DNA from: Guptibacillus hwajinpoensis
GTDB lineage: Bacteria > Bacillota > Bacilli > Bacillales > Guptibacillaceae
Assembly (NCBI RefSeq): GCF_001039475.1
Contig: NZ_LELK01000001.1
Coordinates: forward strand, 128,378 to 192,377
Direction of reading: 5' to 3'
DNA: 64,000 nt
Under the pieces are notes generated by a model. That model did not search any database and had not been told where the DNA came from. It saw nothing but the letters and a program-made list of their open reading frames with translations. The position numbers and the translations under genes were made by a program. This document shows, piece after piece, positions 28,351-37,627 of the stretch; within the stretch, counting starts at the first letter, position 1; every line of letters begins with the position of its first letter.

Positions 28351-29796
28351 ATGGAAATTTCATCGATTTTACTAGGAATCTTATTTGTATTAAATCTTGT
28401 ATTTGCAGTCATCGTTATTTTTCTCGAACGAAAAGATGCCGGAGCTACATGGGCTTGGCTTATGGTTTTGTTTTTTATTCCGTTTCTTGGCTTTATCATG
28501 TATTTACTATTTGGACAAAACCTAAGTAGAAGAAGATTATTTGACTGGGATAATATAAAGAAGGTAGGGATTGAAGATCTGATTGAAGAGCAGGTCAGTG
28601 AAATCAAAAGTGGAATCTATCCCTTTAGACATGAAGAAATTGCGAGGCACAAGGAACTCATTTACATGCATCTCGTAAATGATGATGCTGTTTTGACGCA
28701 GGACAATTCGATTCAAATCTTTACAGATGGAGAAGAGAAGTTCGATGCCTTACTCGACGATTTAAGTCGTGCGAAAGATCATATTCATTTTCAATACTAC
28801 ATCTTCCAAAAAGATAACCTTGGAAGAAAAATTGTTCAGAAGCTCGCACAAAAAGCAAGAGATGGTGTGAAAGTTCGTGTTTTGTATGATGAGATGGGTT
28901 CTCGGAAAACAAGGAAGGGATTCTTTCGGGAACTAATTGAAGCGGGCGGAGAAGTGGAAGTTTTTTTCCCTTCACGCATTCCATATGTTAATACGCGCTT
29001 AAACTATCGAAATCATCGCAAACTCGTTATTATTGATGGAAACCTTGGTTATGTAGGAGGATTTAATGTAGGGGATGAGTATCTAGGTTTAAAAGCAAAG
29101 TTTGGCTACTGGCGTGACACACATCTCCGTATAGAAGGTAGTGCAACACTTGCAATGCAAACGAGATTCCTGCTGGACTGGAATCACGCTGCACGTAATA
29201 AGGTAGGGTATGAAGCCTGTTATTTTCCGATTGTGGAACCTAAAGGAAAAGCAGGAGTGCAGATTGTTAGCAGTGGTCCTGACTCTGAATGGGAACAAAT
29301 TAAAAATGGCTACATTAAACTGATCTCTTCAGCAAACCATACAGTCTTTATTCAGACACCTTATTTTATCCCAGATGCAAGTTTGTTAGACGCTTTGCGA
29401 ATCGCAGCACTTAGTGGAGTAGACGTGAGGTTAATGATCCCTAATAAACCAGACCATCCATTCGTTTACTGGGCAACTTACTCTTATGTGGGGGAACTCT
29501 TGAAAGCTGGAGCTAAAATGTATATCTACCAGAATGGCTTTATTCATGCAAAAACAATTGCTGTTGATGGTGAGATTTCATCAGTTGGGACAGCTAATAT
29601 CGATGTACGTAGCTTTCGACTTAACTTTGAGGTTAATGCTTTTATTTATGATGAAGACATTTCAAAACAACTTGAAGAGATTTTCATTAACGATATGGAT
29701 AAAAGTACAGAACTAACGTTAGAAGGGTACCATGAACGATCAATGTGGATTCGATTTAAAGAATCTATTTCAAGGTTACTATCACCAATTTTATAA
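28351..29796 (+). CDS. cls: Cardiolipin synthase
   Basis: 481-residue phospholipase-D superfamily membrane enzyme. Two N-terminal membrane helices, then two HKD motifs: HRKLVIIDGNLGYVGG at about residue 222 and HAKTIAVDGEISSVGTAN at about 402. It condenses two phosphatidylglycerols to cardiolipin and glycerol. Start at 28351 is set by AAAGGAG; the open frame upstream to 28327 contains that RBS. Single gene with a downstream terminator. Confidence 0.93.
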   Translation: MEISSILLGILFVLNLVFAVIVIFLERKDAGATWAWLMVLFFIPFLGFIMYLLFGQNLSRRRLFDWDNIKKVGIEDLIEEQVSEIKSGIYPFRHEEIARHKELIYMHLVNDDAVLTQDNSIQIFTDGEEKFDALLDDLSRAKDHIHFQYYIFQKDNLGRKIVQKLAQKARDGVKVRVLYDEMGSRKTRKGFFRELIEAGGEVEVFFPSRIPYVNTRLNYRNHRKLVIIDGNLGYVGGFNVGDEYLGLKAKFGYWRDTHLRIEGSATLAMQTRFLLDWNHAARNKVGYEACYFPIVEPKGKAGVQIVSSGPDSEWEQIKNGYIKLISSANHTVFIQTPYFIPDASLLDALRIAALSGVDVRLMIPNKPDHPFVYWATYSYVGELLKAGAKMYIYQNGFIHAKTIAVDGEISSVGTANIDVRSFRLNFEVNAFIYDEDISKQLEEIFINDMDKSTELTLEGYHERSMWIRFKESISRLLSPIL

Positions 29797-29802
29797 TTTG
29801 AG

Positions 29803-29838
29803 AAAGAGAGTGTAGTCGTTTCTACACTCTCTTTTTTT
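29803..29838 (+). terminator. Terminator after cls
   Basis: GAGAGTGTAG / CTACACTCTC stem followed by TTTTTTT. Confidence 0.92.
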
Positions 29839-30002
29839 CGTGATTACTTATGAAACCTATGCTCCTCATCAATCGTCTATATAAGACTTCCAATTGATTA
29901 CGAGAAAGAAAGTAGAAGTTATTCACTTTTAAGGAAAAAAGTCCTAATAATCCTATGTTATGATAGATGGGAAGATAAGGAAATTGTGTTGGGGGGCACT
30001 AT

Positions 30003-32039
30003 ATGATTAAAGAAAAAATGAAAAAAACACATGTGCCGTTTCGGTTAAATATTTTATTTCTTTTCGTATTTTTACTATTTTCCGTCTTAATTCTAAGGTT
30101 GGGGGTAATACAAATTGTCCAAGGGGAAGATTTTGAAAGGATTTCAGAACAAACTGAGAATGTAACGGCGAAATCATCAGCACCACGAGGGAAGATGTAT
30201 GACCGGTATGGTCGCGTTCTTGTTGATAACGAGCCAACGTTTACGCTAACGTACATTCGAAATCAAAACACTAAACAGCAAGAGCGTCTTGAAGTAGCGC
30301 GCCAATTATCTCACTATATTGAGATGGATACAGACAAGATAACTGAGCGAGATTTAAAGGATTTCTGGATCATTACGAGACCAGATAAAGCGAAAGCGAA
30401 ATTAACAGAAGAAGAGTGGACAAACCTGACTTCGAAGAAAGCTTATCAACTACAGATTGATCGAATTAAAGAAGAAGACTTAAAGGAAATTACAGATAAC
30501 AAAGATGAATTAAAAGTGGCAGCGATTAAACGAGAGATGGATACAGGTTATGCACTGTCTTCTCAATCTATTAAAAAAGGGCTGACTCGTAAAGAAATCG
30601 CTAAGATTAGTGAGAATCTTGGAGACCTCCCTGGTGTTGATATTGCACCTGATGCCGAGCGAGTCTATCCTTATGACGAAACTATGGAGACTATGTTTGG
30701 AAATCTCGGTCAAATTCCTAAGGAATCGTTGAAGTCTTATACCATAAAAGGGTATGAGCAGAATGATTTAGTTGGAATTAGTTATCTTGAGAAACAATAT
30801 GAAGATCTCTTAAGAGGTCAAAAAGCCTTGAAGAAATATGTGACAGACAAATCAGGTAAACCAATTGGGGAACCAGAGAATATACCAGGTAAACGTGGGA
30901 ATGATCTTGTTCTGACTGTGGATATTGATTTACAGCAAGAGCTTGAAAAGATTCTTGAAGAAGAATTGAGGAAAGCAAGGTCTCGAGGAAACCCATATGC
31001 TGATCGGGCTTATGCTATTGGAATGGATCCTGATACTGGAGAAATCTTAGCATTTGGTGGCACGAAATATAGTTCTAAAGAAAATGATTATATCGAGTAT
31101 TCTTATGGGACGCTTTCAGAAGCATATGAAATGGGGTCAGTTGTTAAGGGGGCTTCTGTTCTGACAGGATACCAAACAGGTGTAATCGGTCATGGTACGA
31201 CGCTGTATGATACACCTATTGAGATCCCGAAAACAAAGGCAAAAGCATCCTATAGTAATCTTGGTTATGTTAATGATTTAACTGCTCTAGAGCGTTCTTC
31301 AAACGTTTATATGTTCCGAATTGCTATGAAAATCGCGGGATATAATTATACTCCTAACACGGCTGGCATCCCATGGAATCGTGATGCTTATAATCAAGTG
31401 CGCTATCATTTTAACCAGTTTGGACTAGGAACAAGAACAGGTATCGATATGCCTATTGAGACGACAGGTATTAATGGAGGTACACAACAACTTGGGAACT
31501 TAATGGACTTAATGATTGGTCAATTTGATACGTATACGCCACTTCAAATGGCACAATATATCTCCACCATTGCAAACGGTGGTCAACGTATTCAACCGCA
31601 TTTCTTAAAAGAAGTTCATGAAGCGTCGCAGGTAAATGGTTTATCTAATATTATTGTAGATCAATTCGAGACGAATGTTTTAAATCATATTCAGATGTCT
31701 GAAGGAGATCTGAATCGAGTTCAAAATGGTTTCTGGAGAGTAACGAATGGAAGCAATGGTACTGCAACGAAATACTTTAAAGGAACAGACTTTACACACG
31801 CGGGTAAAACAGGAACAGCTGAAGTAGATAAGGGATTTAACTTAACCTTTGTAGGTTATGCTCCTTATGAAGACCCTGAAATAGCTTTAGCTGTTGTCGT
31901 TCCTAATTTAAGCAGTGATCGAAATGAATCGGTTAACAAAGACATTGCTCGAAAGTTGTTCAAAGCTTATTTTGATTTAAAAGATGAACCAAAAAGTGCT
32001 GCACCAACGGCTAAAGAAGAAAAAAAGGAAGCTTCTTAA
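30003..32039 (+). CDS. Class B penicillin-binding protein, PbpA/PbpH type
   Basis: 678-residue D,D-transpeptidase with an N-terminal membrane anchor (about 16-38), a dimerisation/pedestal domain (APRGKMYDRYGRVL motif at about 59) and a transpeptidase domain with SVVK (active-site Ser), SSN and KTGTAE motifs in the right order. It cross-links peptidoglycan during growth; closest type is the B. subtilis elongation pair PBP2A/PbpH. The C-terminus ends in a Lys/Glu/Ala-rich tail. RBS GGGGGG lies directly upstream of the ATG at 30003. Single-gene unit with its own terminator. Confidence 0.9.
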   Translation: MIKEKMKKTHVPFRLNILFLFVFLLFSVLILRLGVIQIVQGEDFERISEQTENVTAKSSAPRGKMYDRYGRVLVDNEPTFTLTYIRNQNTKQQERLEVARQLSHYIEMDTDKITERDLKDFWIITRPDKAKAKLTEEEWTNLTSKKAYQLQIDRIKEEDLKEITDNKDELKVAAIKREMDTGYALSSQSIKKGLTRKEIAKISENLGDLPGVDIAPDAERVYPYDETMETMFGNLGQIPKESLKSYTIKGYEQNDLVGISYLEKQYEDLLRGQKALKKYVTDKSGKPIGEPENIPGKRGNDLVLTVDIDLQQELEKILEEELRKARSRGNPYADRAYAIGMDPDTGEILAFGGTKYSSKENDYIEYSYGTLSEAYEMGSVVKGASVLTGYQTGVIGHGTTLYDTPIEIPKTKAKASYSNLGYVNDLTALERSSNVYMFRIAMKIAGYNYTPNTAGIPWNRDAYNQVRYHFNQFGLGTRTGIDMPIETTGINGGTQQLGNLMDLMIGQFDTYTPLQMAQYISTIANGGQRIQPHFLKEVHEASQVNGLSNIIVDQFETNVLNHIQMSEGDLNRVQNGFWRVTNGSNGTATKYFKGTDFTHAGKTGTAEVDKGFNLTFVGYAPYEDPEIALAVVVPNLSSDRNESVNKDIARKLFKAYFDLKDEPKSAAPTAKEEKKEAS

Positions 32040-32060
32040 CATGAAACCATAAGACACAAA

Positions 32061-32092
32061 GAAACCTCACACTGATCAGTGTGAGGTTTCTT
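32061..32092. terminator. Bidirectional terminator pbp / NSS transporter
   Basis: AAACCTCACACT / AGTGTGAGGTTT perfect stem with loop GATC between convergent genes. Confidence 0.93.
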
Positions 32093-32100
32093 GTGTGCAT

Positions 32101-33444
32101 TTACCAAATTTCAAGTACATCCAGCATAACGAAGAGAATGAGTAGTGGCGCAACGAAACGGATAAGGAAATACCACGTTTCAAACAATCCCTTCTTTAAA
32201 CTGCTTCCGCGCTTTAATTCTTCATAAAGAGCTGACTTTTTCATTTTACGTGGGACAAACAGTGCAATGAGCAGTGCTCCAATTGGGAGGAGAACATTAC
32301 TAACTGCATAATCTGCAAGATCAAAGATCGTTTTATCAAATAATGTGACGTCGCTTAGCAAGCCGTACGATAGAGCTGATGGAATACCTGCAATAAAAAT
32401 CGCAAAACCGATAATCCATGCCCACTTCTTGCGCAAATCAAGGTTTCCTTTGGAAATAACGGAAACAATGATTTCAAGCATTGAGAAAGCCGACGTGAGG
32501 GCCGCGAACAAGAAAAGCACTAAGAATGCAATGAAAAATAACATTCCGAATGGCAATTGACTGAACACTGTTGGTAGAACGTTAAAGAGAAGGACCGGTC
32601 CAGCACCAACCTCAAGATCAAACGCAAACACTGCCGGGAAAATCGCAAGTCCTGCTAACAGTACAATGAATATGTTCATTGCTACGATGGAGAATGCAGA
32701 ACGCGGTAAACTTTGTGATTTTGGTAGGTATGAACTATACGTAACCATGACAGATACACCAACACTTAATGTAAAGAATGACTGTCCCATTGCTTCAAGA
32801 ATGGTTTGTGAGGTAACCTTTGAGAAATCAGGTTGTAATAAGAAAGTTATTCCTTCTACAGCGCCATCGAGCGTCACAGCTCGAATAACAAGAATGATAA
32901 AAAGAATAAATAGAGCAGGCATCATGATTTTACTAGCTTGTTCAATCCCTTTTTCAACACCTCTGGCAACAACAAGGATGGTTAGGATGATAAATAGGAA
33001 TTGTGCAAATACGCTAACAAAAGGATTCGATATCGTTGAACCAAAAACTTGTGCGTATTCATCGGAAGAAAGTCCTGTTAATTCACCAGTTACGGCTTTA
33101 TACAGGTAGGATATAATCCATCCTCCGACAACACTATAGAATGATAGCAAAATAAATGAAGTAATCATTCCCATAATTCCTACACGGTACCATTTGGATT
33201 CAGGAGATATAGTTTTGTAAGAATCAACCGCATTGCTTTGAGCGGTTCTACCAATCGAGAATTCAGCAAGGAGTAATGGTAGTCCTAGTATTAAGGTGAA
33301 AAGAATAAAAATAAGGAAAAAAGCGCCACCTCCGTTTTGACCGGCGGTGTATGGGAACTTCCAAATTGCCCCGAGTCCAATGGCAGACCCAGCAGCTGCT
33401 AGTATAAAGCCTAGCCTTGAGGACCATTGTTCATTTTCGTTCAT
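32101..33444 (-). CDS. Sodium-dependent neurotransmitter-symporter family transporter
   Basis: About 447-residue NSS/SLC6-type transporter with 11-12 membrane segments and N-terminal [26 protein letters not shown], the sodium/substrate site of the LeuT fold. Bacterial members move amino acids with sodium (TnaT tryptophan, Tyt1 tyrosine). Start at 33444 is preferred over 33450 because GGAGA sits immediately before the latter. A T-box leader with a phenylalanine specifier lies upstream, pointing to phenylalanine or another aromatic amino acid as substrate. Confidence 0.88.
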   Translation of the reverse strand: MNENEQWSSRLGFILAAAGSAIGLGAIWKFPYTAGQNGGGAFFLIFILFTLILGLPLLLAEFSIGRTAQSNAVDSYKTISPESKWYRVGIMGMITSFILLSFYSVVGGWIISYLYKAVTGELTGLSSDEYAQVFGSTISNPFVSVFAQFLFIILTILVVARGVEKGIEQASKIMMPALFILFIILVIRAVTLDGAVEGITFLLQPDFSKVTSQTILEAMGQSFFTLSVGVSVMVTYSSYLPKSQSLPRSAFSIVAMNIFIVLLAGLAIFPAVFAFDLEVGAGPVLLFNVLPTVFSQLPFGMLFFIAFLVLFLFAALTSAFSMLEIIVSVISKGNLDLRKKWAWIIGFAIFIAGIPSALSYGLLSDVTLFDKTIFDLADYAVSNVLLPIGALLIALFVPRKMKKSALYEELKRGSSLKKGLFETWYFLIRFVAPLLILFVMLDVLEIW

Positions 33445-33493
33445 GCTCATTCTCCTCTCGTTTTATTATTGAATGCTAATCACGTTACTTCCA

Positions 33494-33715
33494 CAAAAAA
33501 ATCGCCCCTACGTTATCCGTAGGGACGATTGTTATCGCGGTACCACCCTGGTTGTGAGTTTACACTCACCACTTGTTTGTTTAACGATCTTCACCGTCTT
33601 TTGCAATGCAAAAGAAGCTCCAGAAATGAAATTCACTTACCTTTTTGTACCGATTCACACCAAACATCGGCTCTCTATAAACAGGGAAAGGGACAGCTAC
33701 TTATTTTCCTTCAAA
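33494..33715 (-). promoter_or_regulatory. T-box riboswitch, phenylalanine specifier, for the NSS transporter
   Basis: Minus-strand leader with all T-box parts: AGTA element at the stem I base, the distal stem I motif AGAGAGCCGATG...GGTGTGAA, the specifier loop GTGAAT-TTC-ATT with TTC at 33628-33630, the conserved AGGGTGGTACCGCG (33536-33549) and a terminator AATCGTCCCTACG / CGTAGGGGCGATT plus T7. Both possible registers in the specifier loop (TTT or TTC) encode Phe. Uncharged tRNA-Phe binding would favour the antiterminator and expression. A promoter TTGACA lies near 33770. Confidence 0.9.
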
Positions 33716-33876
33716 GCAGTTCAATTATTATAAGGTTATTCAATTTTTATCATGACCAAGTGATAGTGTCAATAACAATTTAGAATTGGAAATTTTATCA
33801 TGTTCTTTTAACAAGGTTCTTTTCTGCAAGATTGTAGCTTTTAGAAACATTTTGTATAGAAAACATACTCACATTA

Positions 33877-35532
33877 TTACTCTTCGTCTTTTTTCTCTTC
33901 CTCAAAATGAGCATCTACTGGACCTTGCTGCTCTTCTTCTTTTTTCTTTCTACGACGGAGGGTTTGGAGGATTTTCTTATAGTTTAATGAGAAAGTCTTT
34001 GGCTCATAATGTTCTGATGCTTTAATATCCTCTGTTGAAGCCCGCATAAATGACCAGCCTAACATAATCATGATAAAGAGCAGCGGAAACCCTCCGACGA
34101 TACTTGCGGTCTGTAGTGTACTGAGACCTCCAACGAACATTAGCACAAGTGGCATTAAACATAGTGCGAAAGCCCAAAAAAGTCGGTTCCAACGTAGCGG
34201 CTCATCATCTACTTCTTTTTGTACGACTGAAGCAAGGATATAGGAACTTGAATCAAAAGTAGTAGCAAGGAAGATGATCGCTAGAATAACAAAGATAAAG
34301 ATCATGACCCATGAGAGTGGAAGTTGTCCAATGATTTCAATAATCGCTCTCGGTGCACCTTGATCATTTAAAACACTAACAACATCAAACTTACCAGTTA
34401 ATTGCATGTGAAGTCCGTAGTTACCCAGGATTCCAAAAAACAGGATGCTTCCAAATGTTCCGTATCCGATAGTTCCAAGAATCATTTGCTTAATAGAGCG
34501 ACCTCGTGAGATTTTAGCAACGAATAATCCGACGAAAGGCGCATATACGAGCCACCAGGCCCAATAGAAAACAGTCCAGCTTTCTGGAAAGTTTGTTTTT
34601 TCATAAGGACCAAGCGTATTAAATGGTTCAGTCCATGTGCTCATATGGAAGAAATTATCAAGTAAGAAACCAACGCTGTTCGTTGTTGTTTCCACAAGAA
34701 AACGAGTAGGTCCAAAAATTAAGACAAAGAGAAGAAGGAGGATCGAAAGGATTAGGTTAACATCAGATAGCACTTTAATTCCTTTTCTTAACCCAGAATA
34801 AGCACTGACTGCAAATATAGCGGTCACGAGAATTAGAATCATTGTTTTAAGTACCATTGTAACTGGGATGCCTGTTAACGCGTTGATTCCTTCTGCAATC
34901 ATTGGCGTTCCAAGTGCTAGCGTAGTGCCTGCTCCGCCAAGTAGTCCGAACATAAATAGTACGTCAATAATTGTTCCTAGTGGTCCATCTGCTAACTTTC
35001 CAATCAATGGCCTAGTAGCTTCACTTATTTTTAATACCGGTTTTTTGCGTACATAATAGAAATACGCCATTGGCAATGCTGGCAGTGTATAAATTGCCCA
35101 GGCAATAGGTCCCCAATGAAAAATTCCGTATGTACTTGCCCATAGAATAGCTTCCTTAGTCCCAGGTTCAACACCGAATGGAGGACCCTGATAATAGTAA
35201 GCCCATTCAATCGTTCCCCAGTATAAGATGCTAGATCCAATCCCAGCACAGAAAAGCATTCCTGCCCATGAGAAGTTGTTGAATTCAGGGCGCTCATCTT
35301 CTTCACCAAGCTTTACGCGTCCATTATCACTAAAAGCAACATAAATCAGAAAGAAAAAGATGCCGAGTCCAACAATTAAATAAAGAACGCCAAATTGAGT
35401 TGTCATAAATTCATTTGCTTTATCCACAAATTCTTTTCCGCTTTCAGGGAAGAGAACGAGTGGAAGCGTAACAAGAAGCAGCAAGCTTAGAGCGCCTATA
35501 AATGTAGGCCAATCAATCAACCGTTTATTCAT
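33877..35532 (-). CDS. BCCT-family betaine/choline/carnitine transporter
   Basis: About 551-residue BCCT transporter with 12 predicted membrane segments and the family signature FYWAWWLVYAPFVGLFVAKISRGRSI near residue 320. It imports compatible solutes such as glycine betaine with sodium, like OpuD. The C-terminal tail is long and charged (RRRKKKEEEQQ...EEEKKDEE), a feature of osmosensing BCCT proteins. Start at 35532 follows AAAGGAG by ten bases; the frame to 35601 lacks an RBS. Substrate is inferred only from the family. Confidence 0.9.
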   Translation of the reverse strand: MNKRLIDWPTFIGALSLLLLVTLPLVLFPESGKEFVDKANEFMTTQFGVLYLIVGLGIFFFLIYVAFSDNGRVKLGEEDERPEFNNFSWAGMLFCAGIGSSILYWGTIEWAYYYQGPPFGVEPGTKEAILWASTYGIFHWGPIAWAIYTLPALPMAYFYYVRKKPVLKISEATRPLIGKLADGPLGTIIDVLFMFGLLGGAGTTLALGTPMIAEGINALTGIPVTMVLKTMILILVTAIFAVSAYSGLRKGIKVLSDVNLILSILLLLFVLIFGPTRFLVETTTNSVGFLLDNFFHMSTWTEPFNTLGPYEKTNFPESWTVFYWAWWLVYAPFVGLFVAKISRGRSIKQMILGTIGYGTFGSILFFGILGNYGLHMQLTGKFDVVSVLNDQGAPRAIIEIIGQLPLSWVMIFIFVILAIIFLATTFDSSSYILASVVQKEVDDEPLRWNRLFWAFALCLMPLVLMFVGGLSTLQTASIVGGFPLLFIMIMLGWSFMRASTEDIKASEHYEPKTFSLNYKKILQTLRRRKKKEEEQQGPVDAHFEEEKKDEE

Positions 35533-35680
35533 CACTAACAAACTCCTTTGCAATAGCATACTGATCCTAGTTTCCAGCAAAAAAAGCTTTTTATACAGCA
35601 AAGGAAAGTGAAGAGGAATTCTCCTTAAACACCTAACCGTTTGTTATAGTAGAAATAACAAATAATAGAGGATGAGAACA

Positions 35681-36013
35681 GTGGAAAGGTTTACAGAGCG
35701 AGTCATTCATATCATTCAACGAATTCCATCAGGAAAAGTGATGGCCTATGGTCAGATTGCCAAATGTGCAGGAAGTCCACGCGGAGCGAGACAAGTTGTT
35801 CGAATCCTGCATTCTATGAGTACAAACTACCAGTTGCCCTGGCATCGCGTCATCAATTCGAAGGGTGAAATTGGAATCAAGAGTGAAGAAGGTTTTATTA
35901 ACCAAAAAATGATGCTTGAGGAAGAGGGGATCAAATTCAGTGCAACAAATAGGATTGATCTAGACAAATATCGTTTCAATCCAGATGATAGAGAAATAGC
36001 TGAACAAGAGTAA
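35681..36013 (+). CDS. Alkyltransferase-like (ATL) protein, MGMT-type without catalytic Cys
   Basis: About 110-residue DNA-binding domain of the O6-alkylguanine transferase family. The active-site PCHRV is PWHRV here (Trp54), so it cannot accept an alkyl group; such ATL proteins bind alkylated bases and direct nucleotide excision repair. The helix-turn-helix with arginine finger ARQVVRILHS is intact. GTG at 35681 gives proper spacing to AGAGGATG; the ATG at 35672 would overlap that site. Confidence 0.88.
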   Translation: MERFTERVIHIIQRIPSGKVMAYGQIAKCAGSPRGARQVVRILHSMSTNYQLPWHRVINSKGEIGIKSEEGFINQKMMLEEEGIKFSATNRIDLDKYRFNPDDREIAEQE

Positions 36014-36169
36014 TCAAAAAGGCGATCTTATATTCAAATATTCTTCTGATAATTTTTCTCCATCCGTCCTTTCCAAAAGGCTTAGTTGTTTAGCGGTCTT
36101 TTTAGGGAGAATTCCGGCTACAATTGGTTGGACTAAATGGAGTGAATAAGCAGGTCATTAGAAGGGTGT

Positions 36170-36204
36170 AAAAAGGTCCATACCGATGTAGGTATGGACC
36201 TTTG
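36170..36204. terminator. Bidirectional terminator ATL / DUF302 gene
   Basis: AAAGGTCCATACC / GGTATGGACCTTT perfect stem. The stretch 36014-36169 shows nothing else. Confidence 0.88.
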
Positions 36205-36206
36205 AA

Positions 36207-36593
36207 TTATTTACTATTATCTATGCAAGAAACTAATCGCTTTTCAATATCTGTTCCAATGTCATTCAACTGATCATCACCTGTTAACCCTAATAAGGTT
36301 GTTGGCTTAGGCATACCAATCTTCGTTTGTCCTTCGTCATCGAAAACGACGATTTTGCATGGAAGAAAGTAACCTACTAATTTGTCTTCGCTCAATACGC
36401 GTTCTGCTTCTTTAGGGTTGCATACTTCAAGAACACGATAAGGTGTGTTGAAGTCCATACCCTTTTCCTGAAGTTTACTAGTAAGGTCGAAATCCCATAA
36501 GACCCCAAATTTCTCTTCTTGTAATGATTCGCTTAAATCTGTAACAGCTTGATCAACTGTTTTTGATGTTTCAACTGTGTAGTGAAAACTCAT
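36207..36593 (-). CDS. DUF302 family protein
   Basis: 128-residue DUF302 protein: SFHYTVETSKTVDQAVTDL at the start, LWDFDLTSKLQEKG, YRVLEVCNPKEAERVL and YFLPCKIVVF are typical. Function unknown for the family; fold is TT1751-like. Start at 36593 is chosen because AAGGGAG lies nine bases upstream. Single gene with a terminator. Confidence 0.88.
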   Translation of the reverse strand: MSFHYTVETSKTVDQAVTDLSESLQEEKFGVLWDFDLTSKLQEKGMDFNTPYRVLEVCNPKEAERVLSEDKLVGYFLPCKIVVFDDEGQTKIGMPKPTTLLGLTGDDQLNDIGTDIEKRLVSCIDNSK

Positions 36594-36698
36594 GTTTAAC
36601 ATCTCCCTTAATACAAATTAATATCTTCCCATCCTTTGTATACCCTAGAGAGTATGTTTTAAACGGATTATTAACAAAACGATCAAAACAGCAAGGTA

Positions 36699-37007
36699 TT
36701 ATTTCGTCATTTTAAACGCAGCATTAAGTTGACCTCGAATCATTTCATCGCGAATTTTATCTTTGTCTTTTTGTTTTTCTTTCTTATAAATCTTCTTGAT
36801 TTCAAACGTTTGCATGCCATCTTCAATCTGGTTAGCGATATCCATTAATTTCTCTACATCCGTAAACGAGAATTTTCGAGTACCTCCGCCTGATCGCTCA
36901 GGTAAAATGAGGCCTCTTTCTTCGTAGTAGCGAATTTTTCTAAGAGATAGTCCGGTTAACTCACTGACAGATCCGATTGGTAAAACTTTTTTATCTTTAT
37001 AAGACAT
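36699..37007 (-). CDS. tnrA: TnrA-like nitrogen regulator (MerR family)
   Basis: 102-residue MerR-type regulator. N-terminal SYKDKKVLPIGSVSELTGLS and RKIRYYEERGLI are the winged HTH, and the C-terminal RGQLNAAFKM resembles the TnrA tail that contacts feedback-inhibited glutamine synthetase and GlnK. GlnR would sit beside glnA, which is absent. TnrA activates and represses nitrogen genes under nitrogen limitation. A perfect TnrA/GlnR-type site lies 120 bases upstream, consistent with autoregulation. Start set by GGGAG nine bases upstream. Confidence 0.82.
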   Translation of the reverse strand: MSYKDKKVLPIGSVSELTGLSLRKIRYYEERGLILPERSGGGTRKFSFTDVEKLMDIANQIEDGMQTFEIKKIYKKEKQKDKDKIRDEMIRGQLNAAFKMTK

Positions 37008-37129
37008 CTGCAGTCACTCCCTGTGAACATTTTCATAATGCAGCTACCGCTACATATACTATTGAAGTCTTTACGAAACTGGCAATCTGGTATCATTATA
37101 GCATAACGAATAAAGGTAGATAACTAGTT

Positions 37130-37146
37130 TGTTAGAATATCTAACA
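37130..37146. promoter_or_regulatory. TnrA/GlnR-type operator
   Basis: TGTTAGAATATCTAACA fits the consensus TGTNA-N7-TNACA exactly and is a perfect palindrome. It lies between the divergent tnrA and the HPr-like gene. Confidence 0.8.
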
Positions 37147-37270
37147 TATGATATGTAGATAGTAATTAATTCGTGTGAGGAAAGGTGACAAGGTGGTTGA
37201 GGTTTTCTTAATAGGGTGTCAGAATGAAAATGTGCAAACGGTTGTATAAGATGACAAGGAGGATGTTATC

Positions 37271-37534
37271 ATGACTTATAAAGAAACCGTTTTGATCACA
37301 CGAAAAGTGACGATGTCTTTTATTATGGACTTTGTAACGAGTGCGAACCTTTTCAGCAGTTACATTATCATCGAAGTTGATGGAAAGAAACTTAATGCGA
37401 AAAGCCTGTTAAGCATGGGGAGATTGAATGGACATTTTGGGCCAATGACGATTATTGCAACTGGACTTGATAGTGAAGAGGTTCTAGAGCAACTTAAAAA
37501 ACATTGTATGGTTGTACAGAGAAGAAGCGTTTAA
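37271..37534 (+). CDS. HPr-like protein without active-site His
   Basis: 87-residue protein with HPr-fold sequence pattern (IEVDGKKLNAKSLLSMGRLNGHFGPMTIIATGLDSEEVLEQL), matching the Ser46 loop and C-terminal part of HPr. The phosphorylatable His15 motif (G-x-HARPA) is replaced by MSFIMDFVTSANLF, so it cannot act as an ordinary PTS phosphocarrier. Possible regulatory role like Crh, but this is inference. RBS CAAGGAGG at 37256-37263. A TnrA-type box lies 125 bases upstream. Confidence 0.7.
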   Translation: MTYKETVLITRKVTMSFIMDFVTSANLFSSYIIIEVDGKKLNAKSLLSMGRLNGHFGPMTIIATGLDSEEVLEQLKKHCMVVQRRSV

Positions 37535-37596
37535 TAGATAGAGATTAGTGGGGGTCTTTTTTTTTATGGCATTTTGTAAGCGTTCTATAAGAAGAG

Positions 37597-37626
37597 AAAT
37601 CCGCCGCTTCAGACGGCGGTTTAACT
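37597..37626. terminator. Terminator of proI (and of the HPr-like gene)
   Basis: AAATCCGCCG / CGGCGGTTT stem with loop CTTCAGA, directly beyond the minus-strand stop of proI. Confidence 0.9.
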
Positions 37627-37627
37627 C

